A DNA stretch of 6,777 bases from Campylobacterales bacterium. GTDB lineage: Bacteria; Campylobacterota; Campylobacteria; Campylobacterales; QNZT01. The notes beneath the pieces are model-generated. The model made no database searches. It saw only the letters and a list, made by a program, of their open reading frames with translations, and had not been told where the DNA came from. Below, piece after piece: positions 5,306-6,777 of the stretch (its first letter is position 1; every line of letters begins with the position of its first letter). The stretch spans positions 1 through 6,777 of the forward strand of contig JALWRO010000114.1 in NCBI GenBank assembly GCA_027080605.1, read 5' to 3'. The translations under genes and the position numbers were made by a program.

Positions 5306-6777
5306 ATCAGGAGGACAAAGAGCGGCTTGCCAGACTGGGGGTGCAAAACAGCATCGATCTGGCGCTGATTGTCCCCCGCAGCTATGAGCTGCTCTATCTC
5401 AAAGCGCATCCGGTTGACGGTGCGCTCAATGTAGTCGATGCAGAAGTAACCGGCACCTCCTACCATCCAAAATATCTGAAATTCACCCTCTTTGCCCATA
5501 ACTTCAACCAAAATATCAACGCGATCATCTTCCATCCTACCCCGTACCACCGCGGTAAATTTCAAAGCGGCAAACGCTACTATCTCAAAGGCAAAATGGA
5601 GTACAAATTCAACGCCTGGCAAATCGTGCAGCCGCAGATAATCGATGAAATCAACACCATTGAAGTCAAGTACAAAACCCCGCTTCAGAACAAAACCGTC
5701 AGGCGGTTGATGGCGGAACTGCTCAGTACGGAAGCGCTCATGAAAGAGGGAGTGGATGCAGTGAGGGCAGAGCGTTTGGTGCAGATACACCATCCCGACA
5801 CGGCATTTGTAGCAGCCTTCTTTGCATATGAAGGTTTTAGTGAAGCGACGATCGAAGCGCTCAAATTCACGGAGATATACAACCACCTCAAAAAACTCTC
5901 TGCCAAACGGCTCGATTTTCCGGCGATGACAAAATTGAACGGAGATATTCAGCCTTTCGTTGGGGGATTGCCCTTTACGTTGACCCGCGATCAGCAAAAG
6001 GTGATCGAAGAGATTCGTCAGGACTTCATGAAAGAGACAGCTGCCAAACGGCTCATTATGGGAGATGTCGGCTGTGGTAAAACGATGGTAATCCTCGCCG
6101 CTGCGATGCTGGCGTATCCGAAACGTTCCATCCTGATGGCGCCCACCACTGTACTCGCGGCGCAGATTCATGAAGAGGCGAAAAAGTTTTTGCCGAAGCA
6201 CGTACGGATCGGTTTTGTGACTCATGATAACAAAAAAGAAGATCTCTCACAGTACGACTTCATCATCGGTACCCACGCGTTGCTCTATCGTGAACTTCCC
6301 GAAGCGCCGCTCATCATGATCGACGAGCAGCACCGTTTCGGTACCAGACAGCGTCAGCAGATCAAAGCGATGGTTTCGGAAGGCAAGAAACACCCCCATT
6401 TTCTGCAATTCTCCGCCACGCCGATTCCTCGTACCCTCAGCATGATTCAGTCGCAGATGATCGACGTGAGCCGGATTGAAGAGCTGCCGTTTAAAAAAGA
6501 TATCGATACCAAGATCATCACGCCCAAAGATTTTGCAGCGCTGGCGGAGCATATTCGCAAAGAGACCGCGGAGGGGCGGCAGGTGATCGTCGTCTATCCG
6601 CTGGTGAGTGAGAGCGAGATGATCGACTACCAGTCCATCGACGAAGCACGCGGCTACTGGGAGAAAAATTTCGACGGCGTTTTCGTGACACACGGCAAAG
6701 ACAAAGAGAAGGAAGATATCCTCGAAACCTTCGCAAAAGAGGGAAAAATCCTCCTCGCGACGACGCTGATCGCAGTG
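5302..6777 (+). CDS. recG: ATP-dependent DNA helicase RecG (3' end outside window)
   Basis: The first 492 codons of RecG, a superfamily 2 translocase that remodels stalled forks and branch-migrates Holliday junctions in the cytoplasm, run open to the right edge. Start is GTG at 5302, overlapping the M16 stop as GTGA; the frame is closed upstream by a stop at 5269 with no better start, and no clear SD is seen, so translational coupling is likely. An OB-fold wedge region spans about residues 40-115 (VVDAEVTGTSY... to WQIVQPQI). Helicase motifs follow: LPFTLTRDQ (223-231), Walker A GDVGCGKT (254-261), APTTVLAAQ, the Walker B box DEQHRFG (341-347), SATPIPRT (371-378), then the second RecA domain with VVYPLVSESE and ATTLIAV at the edge. 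DEQH and SATPIPRT together identify RecG over Mfd or PriA. Walker A lies earlier than in E. coli RecG, reflecting the shorter N-terminus usual in Campylobacterota. Confidence 0.93.
   Translation, partial: MNQEDKERLARLGVQNSIDLALIVPRSYELLYLKAHPVDGALNVVDAEVTGTSYHPKYLKFTLFAHNFNQNINAIIFHPTPYHRGKFQSGKRYYLKGKMEYKFNAWQIVQPQIIDEINTIEVKYKTPLQNKTVRRLMAELLSTEALMKEGVDAVRAERLVQIHHPDTAFVAAFFAYEGFSEATIEALKFTEIYNHLKKLSAKRLDFPAMTKLNGDIQPFVGGLPFTLTRDQQKVIEEIRQDFMKETAAKRLIMGDVGCGKTMVILAAAMLAYPKRSILMAPTTVLAAQIHEEAKKFLPKHVRIGFVTHDNKKEDLSQYDFIIGTHALLYRELPEAPLIMIDEQHRFGTRQRQQIKAMVSEGKKHPHFLQFSATPIPRTLSMIQSQMIDVSRIEELPFKKDIDTKIITPKDFAALAEHIRKETAEGRQVIVVYPLVSESEMIDYQSIDEARGYWEKNFDGVFVTHGKDKEKEDILETFAKEGKILLATTLIAV

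Noticed and set aside
5257..6225. Long open frame of 322 codons on the minus strand.
   Set aside because: It lies opposite recG, whose helicase motifs are unambiguous. The minus-strand translation is rich in His, Arg, Phe and Cys without any recognisable domain, as expected from an antisense shadow.
1..6777. Search for CRISPR arrays, insertion sequences, tRNA or rRNA genes, riboswitches and defence or phage genes.
   Set aside because: No regularly spaced repeats, terminal inverted repeats, transposase motifs or RNA-gene structures were seen. The coding space is filled by the five genes listed.

Overview
The window looks like a chromosomal segment from a Campylobacterota (epsilonproteobacterial) species, probably a free-living relative of Sulfurimonas, Sulfurovum or Sulfuricurvum. 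This is inferred from the futalosine-pathway menaquinone gene mqnC followed directly by a peptidase M16 family gene and recG, from the short-N-terminus form of RecG, and from TATAAT -10 boxes without a recognisable -35. No species assignment is possible by eye. All genes lie on the + strand and there are no gene-free stretches over 300 bases.

Layout: (1) The 3' end of a nucleotide-sugar 4,6-dehydratase of the PglF/WbpM/CapD type enters from the left edge and stops at 673. (2) A 63-base AT-rich gap carries a TATAAT box and a Shine-Dalgarno (SD) sequence. (3) A TTG-started gene (737-2917) encodes a 726-residue secreted protein that I do not recognise. It has a signal peptide, a small N-terminal domain, a lone cysteine pair, a long Pro/Ala/Lys-rich linker and two tandem C-terminal beta-sandwich-like modules. 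(4) A 44-base gap holds a second TATAAT box and a strong SD. (5) A tightly packed run follows: mqnC (2962-4023), an M16-family protein (4004-5305) and recG (5302 to the right edge, incomplete). The starts and stops overlap, which suggests co-transcription and translational coupling.

Functions: the dehydratase belongs to surface glycan or protein-glycosylation sugar synthesis. MqnC makes a menaquinone precursor. The M16 protein has lost the zinc-binding HxxEH motif but keeps the C-terminal Arg/Tyr pair, so it is probably the non-catalytic half of a two-subunit protease. RecG remodels stalled replication forks and recombination intermediates. The operon members share no obvious pathway, so the grouping looks like housekeeping co-transcription. 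The parts most worth following up are the unrecognised secreted protein, the degenerate M16 subunit, and the ambiguous M16 start, which decides whether that protein is exported.
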